Below are positions 1-11,004 of a stretch of 64,000 bases of DNA, one piece after another. The DNA comes from Metopolophium dirhodum (taxonomy: Eukaryota > Arthropoda > Insecta > Hemiptera > Aphididae). Where the stretch lies: the NCBI RefSeq assembly GCF_019925205.1, contig NC_083567.1:27404001-27468000 (forward strand). The letters are read 5' to 3'. Every line of letters begins with the position of its first letter. Position 1 is the first letter of the stretch. The notes under the pieces were generated by a model, which ran no database searches, was not told where the DNA came from, and worked only from the letters and a program-made list of their open reading frames with translations. Made by a program: the position numbers and the translations under genes.

Positions 1-1083
1 TAGTAAAAATATTAAAACTGAAATAAATTTGTTTTTATAATAATTTATTTTAGCTATTTTAATTAAAGAGTTGAGTTTATTTCTGTAGGATTTATAAGTT
101 GCTAAGGATTCATTTAGTTGATGTTTTTTTTTACTTTAAGAGAGGGTTTATTTTTTCTACGAGTGGAACAAAGAAGACCTGCAGTCATCCATTCTTTGAT
201 TTTTTTGTTTTTGGAATGAATATATTTTTTATTTGTGCAAGTGCTTATAGTATTTAAGATTATGCCATAAAAATTTTTGACCAATTAATTGATGTCTCGA
301 TCATTAACTGAGGTCCATGTTACATTTTTTAATTTATTTTTTATTAAATTATAATCTACAAAATTTATACAATTGTCATTCTGACTTTTATATTTCAATA
401 AAGGAATCGATGTTATAACTGGGCAGTGATCTGTTATATAAATTTGTAATACGCCTGCTTGAGTATTGTTTAGTATAATAATTATTATCGTCATTAGATT
501 TAACAAATGCGTGATCAATACATGACGTGTGGGTAGTAGGTAGTCTCTTATAAATATTTACAAAAGAGTGAAAACCATTTGACGAGAACAAATCAAGATA
601 TTCATTATCTATGTCGTTGGTGCTAATTATATTAGTGTTTGTATCTCCGATAATAAGTGTACAGTCGTTCAAAGATTTATCAGTTTTGATAATGTTAGAT
701 AGACAGGTCAGAAATTCATTGCTATTCGAGCTCGGGGACCTATATATACATAAAATATTAAATCATTTGTTGCATGTCATATCAGATAAAGTTAATTTAA
801 CAATATTACATTCCTTACAACCATATTCATTAAAATCAACAGAGAAATTATCCTTAATAAATATAATACCATCATTTTGGTTTCTCTTAACTTTATAGTG
901 ATATAATTGAAAACCATTAATATTAAAGTTACAGTTATTCGTATCATGCCAAGTTTCAGTTAATATAATTACATCTAAATATCTGTAATTTTCATCATTT
1001 TCTAAAGATAAAAGTAAATGATCAAAATTTGCATTAGCGCTTCTTATATTAACACATATTACATTAAGAAAATCTTTTGTCAT
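1..1083 (-). pseudogene. LINE ORF2, endonuclease domain and EN-RT linker (broken)
   Basis: Translation from the ATG at 1083 gives an exonuclease-endonuclease-phosphatase fold: NVICVNIRSANANFDHLL, then VIILTETWH (the catalytic E of the TETW motif), then IIGDTNTNI (the GDxN motif) near 660-640, IDHAFV near 520, and the terminal ITDHCPV (the SDH-type catalytic His) near 425. After that come KEWMTAGLL near 190-215 and YKSYRNKLNSLIKIAKINYY near 60-110, the usual linker before the RT domain. The domain is spread over at least three reading frames, so several frameshifts have accumulated. ORF2 continues beyond the left edge. In an intact element this enzyme nicks target DNA for target-primed reverse transcription. 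Confidence 0.85.
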
Positions 1084-1630
1084 TAGTATACAACTAATTT
1101 TGACAGTCTATATATTTTGTTATATAATAACATATTATACGTATTTCTATAGCATAGTATATGGTATGCCATAAGCCTCAAGGTATAATTACAGGGATTT
1201 ATGATATAGAATTTAGTATTTAGTAAAAAAGATCATTTAAAAAAAAAAAGATATTACACTTGTATTACACATTATAGATTAGAAACCAATATTACACTGA
1301 GAATACTCTGTACGCGTTATGAACTACAATTTCAACATTTAGCTTTGATGCGATTTTATTGACTATATCAGCACACAACTCTTCAGGGGATTCAGGGACA
1401 CCAACAAGTTCAATATTATTTTCAATGGACCTCTGTTCCAGTCAGTTGATTTTTTTGTTAAGGTGTAAAACTTCATTGGATAATTTAATGTTCTGATCCC
1501 TAATCAATTTATTTTCTGATTGAATTTGTTTTAAAGAACAAAAAATTTCTTTAATTTAATTTTCAAAACTATCAAATTGGTTTTTCATAAAGTCTAAGTT
1601 ACTAAGTCTTCAATTGTGTCGTTTGAGAAT

Positions 1631-2594
1631 CAGTGCTCGAAATGGACAGGAACGCACCGGAACAGCGTTCCGGTTCGTAATATAAACTTTGGGCCCTTTC
1701 CGGTTGGTAAAAATTAAAATTTAAGAGTTCCGGTTCTTAATAATCGACAGTATCACAATCTAGAGGATTAAATTATAAAATTTCCTTTCGACAAAATATA
1801 ATATACTTAATATAGAGAGAAGTTCAATTTTTTGGTTATTGGTACAACTTTAAAAAATTGACCGTGGGTACATGAAATTTTGACTGAATGTTTATATTGG
1901 AATTTTCTATACACTTTAACATTTTCAAATATTTTGACTTAATTTGAGCTGTTTACGGACATTTTCAGTTTCTATTTTTTCTATAAATATTAATAAAATT
2001 GTATTTCTGGGTAAAAAAGCGTGAAAATTTAATGCAAGGCTCCTGATATATCGTTACAATAGCAGTTGAAAAATATTAAAAATACATTTGCACAATTTTT
2101 TTTTATAAGTATTTAAAGTTTAAATTTTGACAAAATTTATCAAATTTAAAATGTAATAATTATTTTGTAGTTAAAAATTTATAAAATGTTCAATTTTTAT
2201 AGCTAACGATTGAAAATTTAAGACAAGGTTCAATGTAAATAGGTAATATATAAATTACTTTATTCACAATAATATCATCAAATATACTTAGTAATGTCAT
2301 AGGCTGACTGAATGTTTTCATTTAGAATCATTTTTCTTATACAATGAATTGAATGATCTTATCATTGAATTCAAATTTAACACCATCCATTACAGTGACC
2401 CACTTGTAACCTACTGTACAGCAGAGTGCCATCCACTTACCCACCTTTTTTAAGCTAAAAATTACTCATATTATTTGTATCTATTTAACTAATTATATTG
2501 TATTGCAAAGTAAACACAAATTAAAATAATATTATAATCCGCATATTAATTTTATGAGTGTTCCGGTTCGTAAAATTTTCCATTTCGAGCACTG
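1631..2594. mobile_element. hAT-type MITE inside LINE ORF1, perfect 8-bp target duplication
   Basis: The ends are perfect 16-bp inverted repeats, CAGTGCTCGAAATGGA at 1631 and TCCATTTCGAGCACTG ending at 2594. They are flanked by the direct repeat TTGAGAAT at 1623-1630 and 2595-2602. An 8-bp target duplication and CAGTG...CACTG ends are diagnostic of the hAT superfamily. A second, inner inverted pair (GTTCCGGTTCGTAA) follows. There is no transposase ORF, so it is non-autonomous (964 bp). Its middle (about 1850-2470) is made of the GATTCTGAGCG-family sequence found elsewhere in the window. Confidence 0.93.
1850..2470 (+). repeat. Internal copy of the GATTCTGAGCG-family sequence
   Basis: The stretch includes TTTTGACTGAATGTTTATAT, GAGCTGTTTACGGACATT, GGCTCCTGATATATCG and CCACTTGTAACCTACTGTAC in this order. 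It matches the same order at 13.64-14.82 kb and 45.29-45.86 kb, and in reverse at 28.9-29.5 and 46.0-46.5 kb. It sits wholly inside the hAT MITE, so it was either captured by it or inserted into it. Confidence 0.75.
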
Positions 2595-2825
2595 TTGAGA
2601 ATGTGGAAACATGACCCTTTATAACATTTTGATCCTGTTGTTTAGTTGCTAACTTATCCTTAGGTTTGCATGAGTTGCATAGCCATGCATTTTTCGATGT
2701 TTCCGATGCTTTTCTAAAAACAGCTTCTCTGAAGTCCGCACACGCAAAGTGTAAGTATTCCTTACATAATTGCATTTTATATCTTCTCCCGTGGAAATTC
2801 CAACATTACATATTGAACTGATCAT

Positions 2826-3717
2826 TTTAAAGAAACAATAATAATATCAATAATAATAACAATAAAATACGTTCGATTAGATAAGCGAGCAGAACGACGT
2901 CCGACTATGTCCAAACTTGACGGAGGCAGATCGATAACTATTATAAATATTAAATATTATAAATTATAATATTTAACATTTGGTTTGTAGCTTAGTGTAA
3001 AGAATTATAATTGTATTGTATGAACATAATTAATTGTAGATCCAAGGTTGTAATTATTAGGTACCTAACCTTATTATGTAAAATTGTAAAACCGTATTCT
3101 AGGTTTTGTATTATAAATAATAATTCATATTTCATAATATTATACTACCTAGGTACTTGTACCAATATTACTATTCCAGGCAATATCCATAAATTATTAT
3201 TCCAAACCTAGTCGAACAAAAATTTATCATGATTCATCACAATTCACAATCTCACAGTGTCCCATACTTGATATTTCTGTAGTCCCGTCTTCCATTTAAT
3301 TATGTATACAATAACTAGTTAAAATTTGGATGTTTATTTTGTATAATTTTAAGAATTTTCTCTTACTATTTTAATAATATTATGATTAAGAATTTACTTG
3401 AATAGTTGTTTTCATCTAACTGGCCAAAATGTACTTAAGTGTACCTGTAAAATATGTATAAGTATACCTACTATTTAGCCGTATTTAGCTATATGGGCAG
3501 GTGTGGATTGGTGATATTTTGATGCTACCTGGGATATATAAATCTTAGCGGCTCACAATACCTAAGTAAAAATATCTTGCTTTGCACCATCAATTGTTTT
3601 ATTACACATTTGGTTTTTAATAATAAAGTAACAAATGTAATACCTACTAACTACAAAGTTATAAGTCATAAAATAATTTAAAACGTATAATAATTCCATA
3701 CTTAGATACAGCAAAGC
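2826..3717. other. AT-rich stretch with no recognised gene
   Basis: Only short open frames without domain features are present. The first 100 bases may be the LINE 5' UTR. Confidence 0.5.
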
Positions 3718-4610
3718 AGTGTCGTCATTTCAGTTTTTGAGAGGGGGGGAACAAGATTTTTGACCTGCCCATAATAAAACTGAATAAAAAAGGGCTCGCT
3801 AACAATTGCATTTTTATCTTTATACAAATAGCCTTCTTATTACATATTTTTATAGTTACTAGTTAGTATCATAGGTTGCTATCATAGGCATAAATAACCC
3901 ATTTTTTTTGAAAGATAACAATGACTAAATAATTAATACATATTATGTAGCGGGATACCTAAATATATTACCTATTAGCTACTATATCAAGGCTCAAAAC
4001 TAGCTAATGACCCCTGTAATTAAATTAAACACTCCATTAAAATATTAAAACAGCAAACAGTAGTTTTTACATAGGTTTTCTTCATAAATATTCAAAATTT
4101 TAATTGTTCATTTATTATTATTATGAATCAGGTATCTAATAAGCAGTGACAGTTTTGGGAGAAAATTAATTTCAGAATTTAAAAAAGGTTTGTTTATTTA
4201 ATATTGATACTGTTTTGAGTTTTATTTGTATATTTTAGTTTCAAATATTTAATATAATCTATTACAGTCTGTTGATTTTTACTCTGTAATCAGTAAACTA
4301 TAATATTTTGTTGTATGTGACAATTTCATAATAATAGTTTTTATCTGATTTATTCTTTACCACTTCTATAGTACATTATTAGTGTGTTTTCTTGAGTAAT
4401 TTTCAGTAGTACATATTATGTAGACAATAAACGGCTTAAGCTCTAAAACAGATACATCGATCAAATAAGTAGGCAGTTCAATTCAGGAAAAACATTTAGA
4501 ACATCAGAACCTCATCAGATATTTAGGATTTGTTAATTTCTGTTCAGTCCAATGTTACTTCAAAAATCACCAGAACCACGCCTAAAAAAAACTGCCTTGC
4601 TACGCCACTG
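3718..4610. mobile_element. Possible degraded hAT-like MITE
   Basis: The left end CAGTGTCGTCATTTCA (3718) and right end TTGCTACGCCACTG (ending about 4610) form an imperfect inverted pair of hAT type (CAGTG.CGT...). G- and C-runs follow the ends, as in other MITEs here. No convincing 8-bp target duplication was found, so the boundaries are tentative. The interior is AT-rich and non-coding. Confidence 0.35.
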
Positions 4611-4973
4611 GCCCTAAGGTGTATAAATATGTAACATTTATGGCAATTGTTAAGTATACCCTTAAAATAATAATTGAAGTAAAAATTTCATAATAACTAT
4701 GATATTTTATTAGTTATCATCATATAATTTAATTTCTACTACAAATAAAATACAATTTAGCTATGTATCAATTTATTGCTGATGGATAAGATAAGATACA
4801 TAGATAGTATTTAATGATCCCTATTCTGATCTTTTGATTGTTATTAACGTCGTGTATGTGGTAATTGTAATGTACAATGGTAAAAATAATACAATAATAA
4901 AACTAAAATTTCATACAAATTTAATTATTTTTTTGATCGACTTGCACAACAATATTAACACCATCACTTAGAC

Positions 4974-5436
4974 CAGTGGTTTTTAACCTGTGGTCTGTGG
5001 CCCCCTGGGAGTCTGTGATACTCTTGTCGGGGGTCCACGGTAGTCTTAACACATAGCATACATCAATACGTGACATGAGTATATTATTACAATAATGTTA
5101 GATCTGAACTACAATTAAAGCTTTTCAGTATTGAGCCAGATGTTCAAAAACTTGTGTCTCAAATGCAACACCAACCATCGCATTTAGTATATAAAAATAA
5201 AATTTTAAGAACATTAAAATTAAAATAATTTATATAACATTTTTATGAAAAATTAAGTATAATAAAAATAATTATAAATGTGTATTTTTTGTTATGTCTA
5301 CTTAATATGTAATTTGTAACATAAAATTATTATTATAATTTTGGTTATCATAACATGATAATATGTTTTGTAAAAAAAAAGGTAAATTTGATATGGGGGT
5401 TCGCGATTTCTAAAAATCTTTCATCAGGGGTCCGTG
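4974..5436. mobile_element. hAT element remnant, left terminus only
   Basis: CAGTGGTTTTTAACCTGTGG at 4974 is the typical terminus of a large class of hAT elements, followed by GGTCTGTGGCCCCCTGGGAG. A subterminal partner, CATCAGGGGTCCGTG, occurs near 5422-5436, but the matching right terminus is missing. The element is truncated on that side. No transposase remains. Confidence 0.6.
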
Positions 5437-6682
5437 CAGTGGCTAAAGCCCCCCCCCCACCATATTGCCCGTATTATTATTACTTAAAAAAAATAAATAT
5501 TTATCAAGTTTCAACTTTCAACTATAATAAGCAAGACGTAAATTTCATATACGTCTTACCAGAATGAATTCATTTTTGAAAAAACATTGTATTTGCATAC
5601 CAATTTTCCTAAAATGATCTGTAAATTTTGGTAAAAGTATGAACTACTTATATGAAAGACCTTGTATTAAATTGTCTAGCCTTAGATTTTATAAGTTTTG
5701 AACTACAAATTAACTGTGGTTTTGACAAAGTTTGAATTTTAAATGCTTATAGAAAATAACTATTATGCCTATGTATCGTTAATATTTTAGCTATAATAAA
5801 AACTTAAATATTATATTTTTAAGCTTTTTGACCGAAAAAATAATTTTTATTGACATTTCTGGAAAAAAAAATTGTAATTAATCAAATACAATCCAAGTGA
5901 GGACGATATAACCATGCTGGTTACCAAACAATTTTAATAAATTTTGATTTTTTTTCTTCAACTATTTTAAAAAGCACTGAGCATTTTCAATTTTGACCTC
6001 CTAAAAGTACCAACTAGATCCAATTTGCTTCCATAAACATACATCGGGCATCAAAGTTTATGATCAGAGCATTTTTTCTACCAGAAAAGTTGAGAAGTTA
6101 CAAACATTTCAAAATACCTCAAATAAACGTCTAATATTAATAGACTGGACAAAAAAAATAAAATTGTAACTTATTTTCAAGTCCCCTCCCCCCATTGAAA
6201 AATTCTTCGTACGCCAATTTTACATTGACTTAAATTAATTTTCTTGTTTTTTTTTTATATAAATACACATTATGATATTTTTATTTAAGTTATAGATCAT
6301 ATTATACTACTGCTAAAATTTGAATTTTGGCCAATTATTTTCACTTTTAACAACTAAATGATGATGGGATTACCAACAGACAGCATTTAATTTTAATTTT
6401 TATGTAATACATAGTAAACGACTAAGAAGGAAACCATTTAGTAGAGTAATACAGTAAATTGTGATTACAAGATTGAAGATATATATGCCCAATGAAATGT
6501 AATATAATATTCTCTCTAAATAAGGTTACTTTAACAAATTATCTATTTTCAAAACAATAATAAATAGTTTAAAAATATTCATAGTTCAATTTTTCTTAAA
6601 AAAAAAACATTGATTTTTATTTTGTTTAATTATTATTTTTGTCGTATTATACAACCATTATAATCCTTCCAGTACTTATAAA
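5437..6682. other. Gene-free AT-rich stretch with degraded repeat sequence
   Basis: About 5560-6040 resembles a decayed reverse-oriented copy of the GATTCTGAGCG-family interior (for example, GACCTCCTAAAAGTACCAAC is also seen near 29.45 kb). A C-rich run at 6180-6195 with CTTCGTACGCC may be another MITE end. No gene was seen. Confidence 0.4.
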
Positions 6683-6790
6683 TTAGCACTCGGCAACAAA
6701 TACAATTTAAAATAAACTGTAATATATTTGATATTTATAAATATATAGTTTTTAGAGGTTTTTTAAATTTTATCGGTTGCCGAGTGCCAA
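6683..6790. mobile_element. 108-bp MITE with GCACTCGGCAAC inverted ends
   Basis: TTAGCACTCGGCAAC at 6683 is mirrored by GTTGCCGAGTGCCAA ending at 6790. The match continues imperfectly for about 26 bp. The GC-rich ends stand out from an AT-rich centre. The superfamily is not assigned, because no clear target duplication was found. Confidence 0.6.
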
Positions 6791-7957
6791 GGTAAACTGA
6801 ACGGGTTGCACTATTATATAATAAGTATTTATATATACTAGATAGTATACTTACTGTATAGACTATATTTTTGATGTTCACATCAACTGCTGTGGCTGCA
6901 TATTAATAGTTTTAAATTAAAAATTATATGTTAATTATCTCAAATAAATAATTACACTACTGTGTTACCTTAATATTTTATTTTATTTTTGTGTTTCAAA
7001 CTATTTGTTAACTTCTTAGAAAAATTATACAACGTTAAAATAAATAATGAAATAACTGAACCTCCGTCCCTCGTTCTATGTTTAAAATACATAACAAGAA
7101 TTTGGATATAAAATATTTTATTACAAATGGTACGTTCAGTAAGATAATTATTGAAATAAGTAACATCTATTTAAAAATGTATAATACATAGAGTCGAAAC
7201 ATGATTATTTATCGACTACCTTAATTTAAGTTGTTATTGTAACAGTGTTAACACCTTAATAATTGTTTTAAAATTGGGATATGAATCTTTTTATATCTAT
7301 ATAGTAACATATTGTTTCATACATTTCTAATAACCAATAATAAATGAAAGAACATTTTAATAATTTAAACTAAAAAAAATCATTTAAAAAATTAATTAAT
7401 TACAGCTTTTTCATGTAGGTAGAAATGTTATAGTATCTACTGCAGGTTTCTCTTCACAAAGTATGCCTGAACTATAGTTTTTAGTTTACAGAAGTAATAA
7501 TTTTAATTATTGCAAATAACGGTAATCACTCGCATAATATTACATATAATATGATATATCTAATGTCAATAAATTCACCTGGATAAATTTAGTAACCACT
7601 TTAAGTATTGTAAACGATTAACCAGTCAAAAATATATTCTGAAATTACTGAAAATTGTTTATGAAAAATTAATTGGGATTAAATAAATAATTTTAAAACA
7701 TGTGATTGTAATAATGTAGGTATGTTTATTGAAAAAAACACAGATTTTTTTACCACAAAAAATACTTATTTTACCAGCCTTTAGATGCAGCCTTTAATTT
7801 CGGTATTCTAGCTTTTTACTTCTACAATTTTGCATTACGACATTGCAAATCAAGCCAAAATAAAAAAAGTTACCGGTTAAAACAAGTATTAATCCATAGT
7901 CATCGGTGATCCGTATATTCAATATCCATAAAACATGCCCGAGTTTATGTGGGAATA
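6791..7957. other. AT-rich stretch, nothing recognised
   Basis: No ORF, RNA gene or repeat boundary can be supported here. Confidence 0.5.
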
Positions 7958-8286
7958 TTATAATTTCCCGTTGGATTGAGTGTCAGGTTTTGAACAATCA
8001 TGATTCTGACAAACCTCTTCATCACCCACATCCGTATGGCTGAAATTACCCAATGAAGACTTAATAGCGATTCTCCGATAAATTCTCTTCATAATTTCTG
8101 TTCTTAAGTCTTCTTCTGTTATTTTTCGAAAACATTTTTGAAATTCCAAGGTATTCGTTTTTACATCTTTTGAAAGTTCTTGTTTAGAGGATATTGGATT
8201 ATCTGACATCATTTTTCACTTTTGTGTGTTTTTGAATTCAGGTTCTTCGTTTTCTTCTAATTCCGATAGAAAATTTAGAACTGTAT
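7958..8286 (-). pseudogene. Unrecognised exon-like ORF with one in-frame stop
   Basis: From an AG acceptor-like site (TTATACAG) near 8286 the minus strand reads LNFLSELEENEEPEFKNTQK, a TGA, and then in the same frame an 84-residue stretch starting MMSDNPISSK and ending DTQSNGKL. It is rich in Glu, Lys and Arg and looks coding in composition. I do not recognise a domain. Either this is a decayed exon, or translation starts at the Met after the TGA (8212). No partner exon was found nearby. Chance is also possible. Confidence 0.25.
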
Positions 8287-9094
8287 AATATAATTATGTT
8301 ACAAAAACCAAGACATACAATAGCGTCACTTATTGCGTCATTTGCACAGGCCGTAAGTATAGGATTTGACCATTATTCTTCACTGCGTACATTTCCAAAC
8401 CGGTTTGGTTAGAAGATAATATATAAATCTCATGGCATGCAGTGTATCAAGGATATACAATTCAAACTTCTAACTTCTGTACCGACCACACAACAGTGTC
8501 CACGTGTAAAAAACGACCAATAAGAGCAAGTGGTATCCTTTGTTATATGTAAACAATACATTTTTGACAACAAGTATTATTTATCAGATTCAATGTTTAT
8601 ACCTAATGTCACCATAGGACAATGTATAAATGACACTCGACCAGCTGATCGGACCTGTTTCCTTCTAAGTTGCAATATTATATTTAAATTAAAAACTAAA
8701 TACTGCATTGGCACTTGGCAGGTATTGGCGACTATTATAATGTTGTTTCATTACTGTAATTTATTTTATACTTGAATATAATTATTAAATAATATTTTAT
8801 TCTGTGATAATGCTGATATCTCGACTAAAGAAAAAAATGGTGAAATCTTTTTACAGATAATAAGGGTAGTTCATACAACCCGTTTTTAATGTAGATGCCT
8901 ACCACTAGGTAGCCCCACAATAATCGAATGCCGGATTGTTTACAGTGCTGCAACAATAGGTGACGCAAGGTATGCACTGTATTCCCCTTGGGGGCCATAA
9001 ATGTTGACTCGCATTAGGGGTTTACCAAAGGTAACTTACATCATTAACTTTTTTTCATTATATGTATTGGAGCACAAGTACAGGCCACACGGGC
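8287..9094. other. No recognised gene
   Basis: A short open frame on the plus strand (8530-8775) has no domain features. The segment is otherwise unremarkable AT-rich sequence. Confidence 0.45.
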
Positions 9095-9217
9095 CAGTGG
9101 CGGATCCAGGGATTAACTTGAAGGGGAGGGGAAAGTACAAAAGTAATAAAATTGGCTAAATACAGTGTAAAACAAAGGAAAAATGCCTCCTTTGCTCCTC
9201 CTCTGGATCCGCTACTG
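9095..9217. mobile_element. 123-bp hAT-like MITE (CAGTGGCGGATCCAG ends)
   Basis: CAGTGGCGGATCCAG at 9095 is mirrored by CTGGATCCGCTACTG ending at 9217. Flanks ACACGGGC and ACACAGGT agree at 6 of 8 positions, consistent with an aged 8-bp target duplication. Only its right part is present in the duplicated segment at 20.77 kb. Confidence 0.65.
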
Positions 9218-9812
9218 ACACAGGTCCCACAACATTTTTCGCATCAGCTGGGTCCAACAAAACCTAGTTGCGGCACTGATTGTTTAACGATAATTTTTAG
9301 TGCATTAGATAACCAATTATTATACAACATTTTTAGTATATGATATATAATCCATAGGTATATTTAAGGGTGAAAATCTTCCCCACCCCTCAGATATAAG
9401 ACATATCGCCTAACTGTGTTAATATCAAACTGTCAGCATATTATATTTAATTTTATTGTTGGTTGATAAAACCTTATTTTTGTGAAAGATATATTTTCAT
9501 TCTAGTAATATTTTGGTTCAATAAGAAATAGAATTCAATGATAAATCATTATATATGATAGACGATTCTGACCAGTGGTCGGAGACTGTGTGTCAGCCAA
9601 TCATACTTGTACAAGTAACAAATCGAAAATACTCTATGGCTTAAAATTGCTTAACTTTCCTGTAAATTTTTTTTTTTTAAAAAGGTAGAAAAACTAATGA
9701 GAAATCTGATAAAATTTTCAAAAGTTAGATATGAAAATAATTTTTTTTATGAATTTTATACTGAAAAATAATTTGCACATTTTCGGGATTTTGATGGATT
9801 TTGTCAAACATT
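9139..9812 (+). repeat. Direct repeat, first copy (second at 20768-21445)
   Basis: This runs from AAAATTGGCTAAATACAGTG to TTGATGGATTTTGTCA in the same order as at 20768-21445, with only scattered substitutions and small indels. It begins inside the MITE at 9095-9217. It contains a decayed GATTCTGAGCG-family piece (ACGATTCTGACCAGTGGTCG). Confidence 0.85.
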
Positions 9813-10810
9813 GAATTTTAATGCATATAAAAAATTATTATACCTATCTTTAATATTTTTGAACTGTTATTAAAACAATATACGAAGAACCCTGCATTCA
9901 ATTTTCAAGCTTTAAAAATTTTTATAATTCTTGATATTTAAAGTTACCCAAATTCCCAACTACATTAACATAAATGCACGAGACTTTCAATATGTATATT
10001 TATTTTCGGGACAGTTCGTTATTTCTACCTGAAATATGTGCGGAATGTTCATCATCGCCATTACGCACGACAAATAATTGCGAACATTCCCATAGAAAAT
10101 TAAATAATTTATTTAATTCTTCTTACCCAAATATTTTTAGTTTTATAGATGCTTCAAAAAATATACAAAGTGAATTCATTGGCGGAAGTTGGGGAGGGGG
10201 CTTGAGAGGGCTTAGTCTCCTCCCAAAAGTCCGTCAACTCCTTTTTTTAGTTTTGTAGGATCGAAGCCCCCCGCTTACATCGATGTTAATAATGTTAGCC
10301 CCCCTTATATTTTAATGGATTTCCGCCTATGAAAAGGATGCTTATATAGCGGTACAAAGTCAGGGCTCGAGGAACAGAAATACAGAATAACAATTGAAAA
10401 AGAAAGATATATTTAAATAAAATGGAATAACTAAAAATTAAAAAAATAACTTAAATTGAATTCGTGAGGCAATGCCATTCAAATTTTTATCTGCTTCAAT
10501 ATAGACTTATAAGATAATAATTAATAAAGGACAAAGTTGGCACAGAAAAATTCAATCAAGGCTTAACTACCTACCAACAAAAATATCAAATTTAAATAAT
10601 TAATTATTTATATAATATGACGTGTAAAAAATTTATTTTTATTTTTTCTTTATTAATTTTAAATAAAAAGTATTGGGTAATATAAAAATCAATATTTTTA
10701 ACCATACCAATATTATAACAGTATTGTTCACAGTCCTGAGTCTGATAAAATGGGATGGAAAATATTGGTTGTAAATTAGTCATATACATTTTAATATAAA
10801 TAATAGGGTC
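9813..10810. other. Gene-free stretch containing a small MITE
   Basis: Apart from the inverted pair at 10175-10332, I see only AT-rich sequence and short meaningless frames. Confidence 0.45.
10175..10332. mobile_element. Small G/C-run MITE
   Basis: TTCATTGGCGGAA at the left is mirrored by TTCCGCCTATGAA at the right (12 of 13 positions). The inside has G-runs on the left and C-runs on the right (GGGGAGGGGG...AGCCCCCC), a pattern common to several MITEs in this window. No target duplication is evident. Confidence 0.45.
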
Positions 10811-10990
10811 GCTGTAAATTGCGTCCCATTTTCAATTTTTTATGCAAATTAGGACCGGTTATATTTTACATAAATTGCGACCTGGGTATATTTTATATAT
10901 ACGTAAATTGCAGCCTGGGTATATTTTATATATACCTACGTAAATTGCGGCCTGGGTATAATTTTGTATGTACGCCTACCTAAATATTTT
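10811..10990 (+). repeat. Short tandem repeat, unit about 34-37 bp
   Basis: Four head-to-tail units share TAAATTGCGACCTGGGTATA followed by TTTTATATATAC. The first is the most diverged and the last two are the closest. The array abuts the 3' terminus of the Helitron at 11005. Confidence 0.75.
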
Positions 10991-11004
10991 TTATTTATAA
11001 GTAA

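Larger units (their letters stand above)
1..2825 (-). mobile_element. 5' half of a two-ORF non-LTR (LINE) retrotransposon
   Basis: The minus strand carries, in order, an ORF1 with a PHD-like zinc finger, coiled coil and RRM-like domain, a roughly 200-base spacer, and the AP-endonuclease part of ORF2, which runs off the left edge into the linker before the reverse transcriptase. This is the layout of jockey/CR1/L1-type LINEs. The RT domain and 3' tail lie outside the window. Frameshifts and stops in both ORFs, and a nested hAT MITE inside ORF1, show it is dead. About 100 bases upstream of ORF1 (2826-2940) are somewhat GC-richer and may be 5' UTR. Confidence 0.85.
1290..2825 (-). pseudogene. 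LINE ORF1: PHD-like finger, coiled coil, RRM-like domain (broken, interrupted)
   Basis: The likely start is the ATG at 2825 (MISSICNVG...). After one frameshift near 2772 it runs into LCKEYLHFACADF and WLCNSCK, giving a C..C / H..C / C..C set of a PHD-type finger. The frame reaches 2603, is broken by the hAT MITE at 1631-2594, and resumes at 1622. There LDFMKNQFDSFEN and the following Gln/Lys/Asn-rich stretch look like a coiled coil, and IENNIELVGVPES...IVNKIASKLNV..AYRV is the start of the transposase_22/RRM-like domain of LINE ORF1 proteins. Several stops are present. ORF1 proteins bind the element RNA; this copy cannot make one. Confidence 0.8.
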
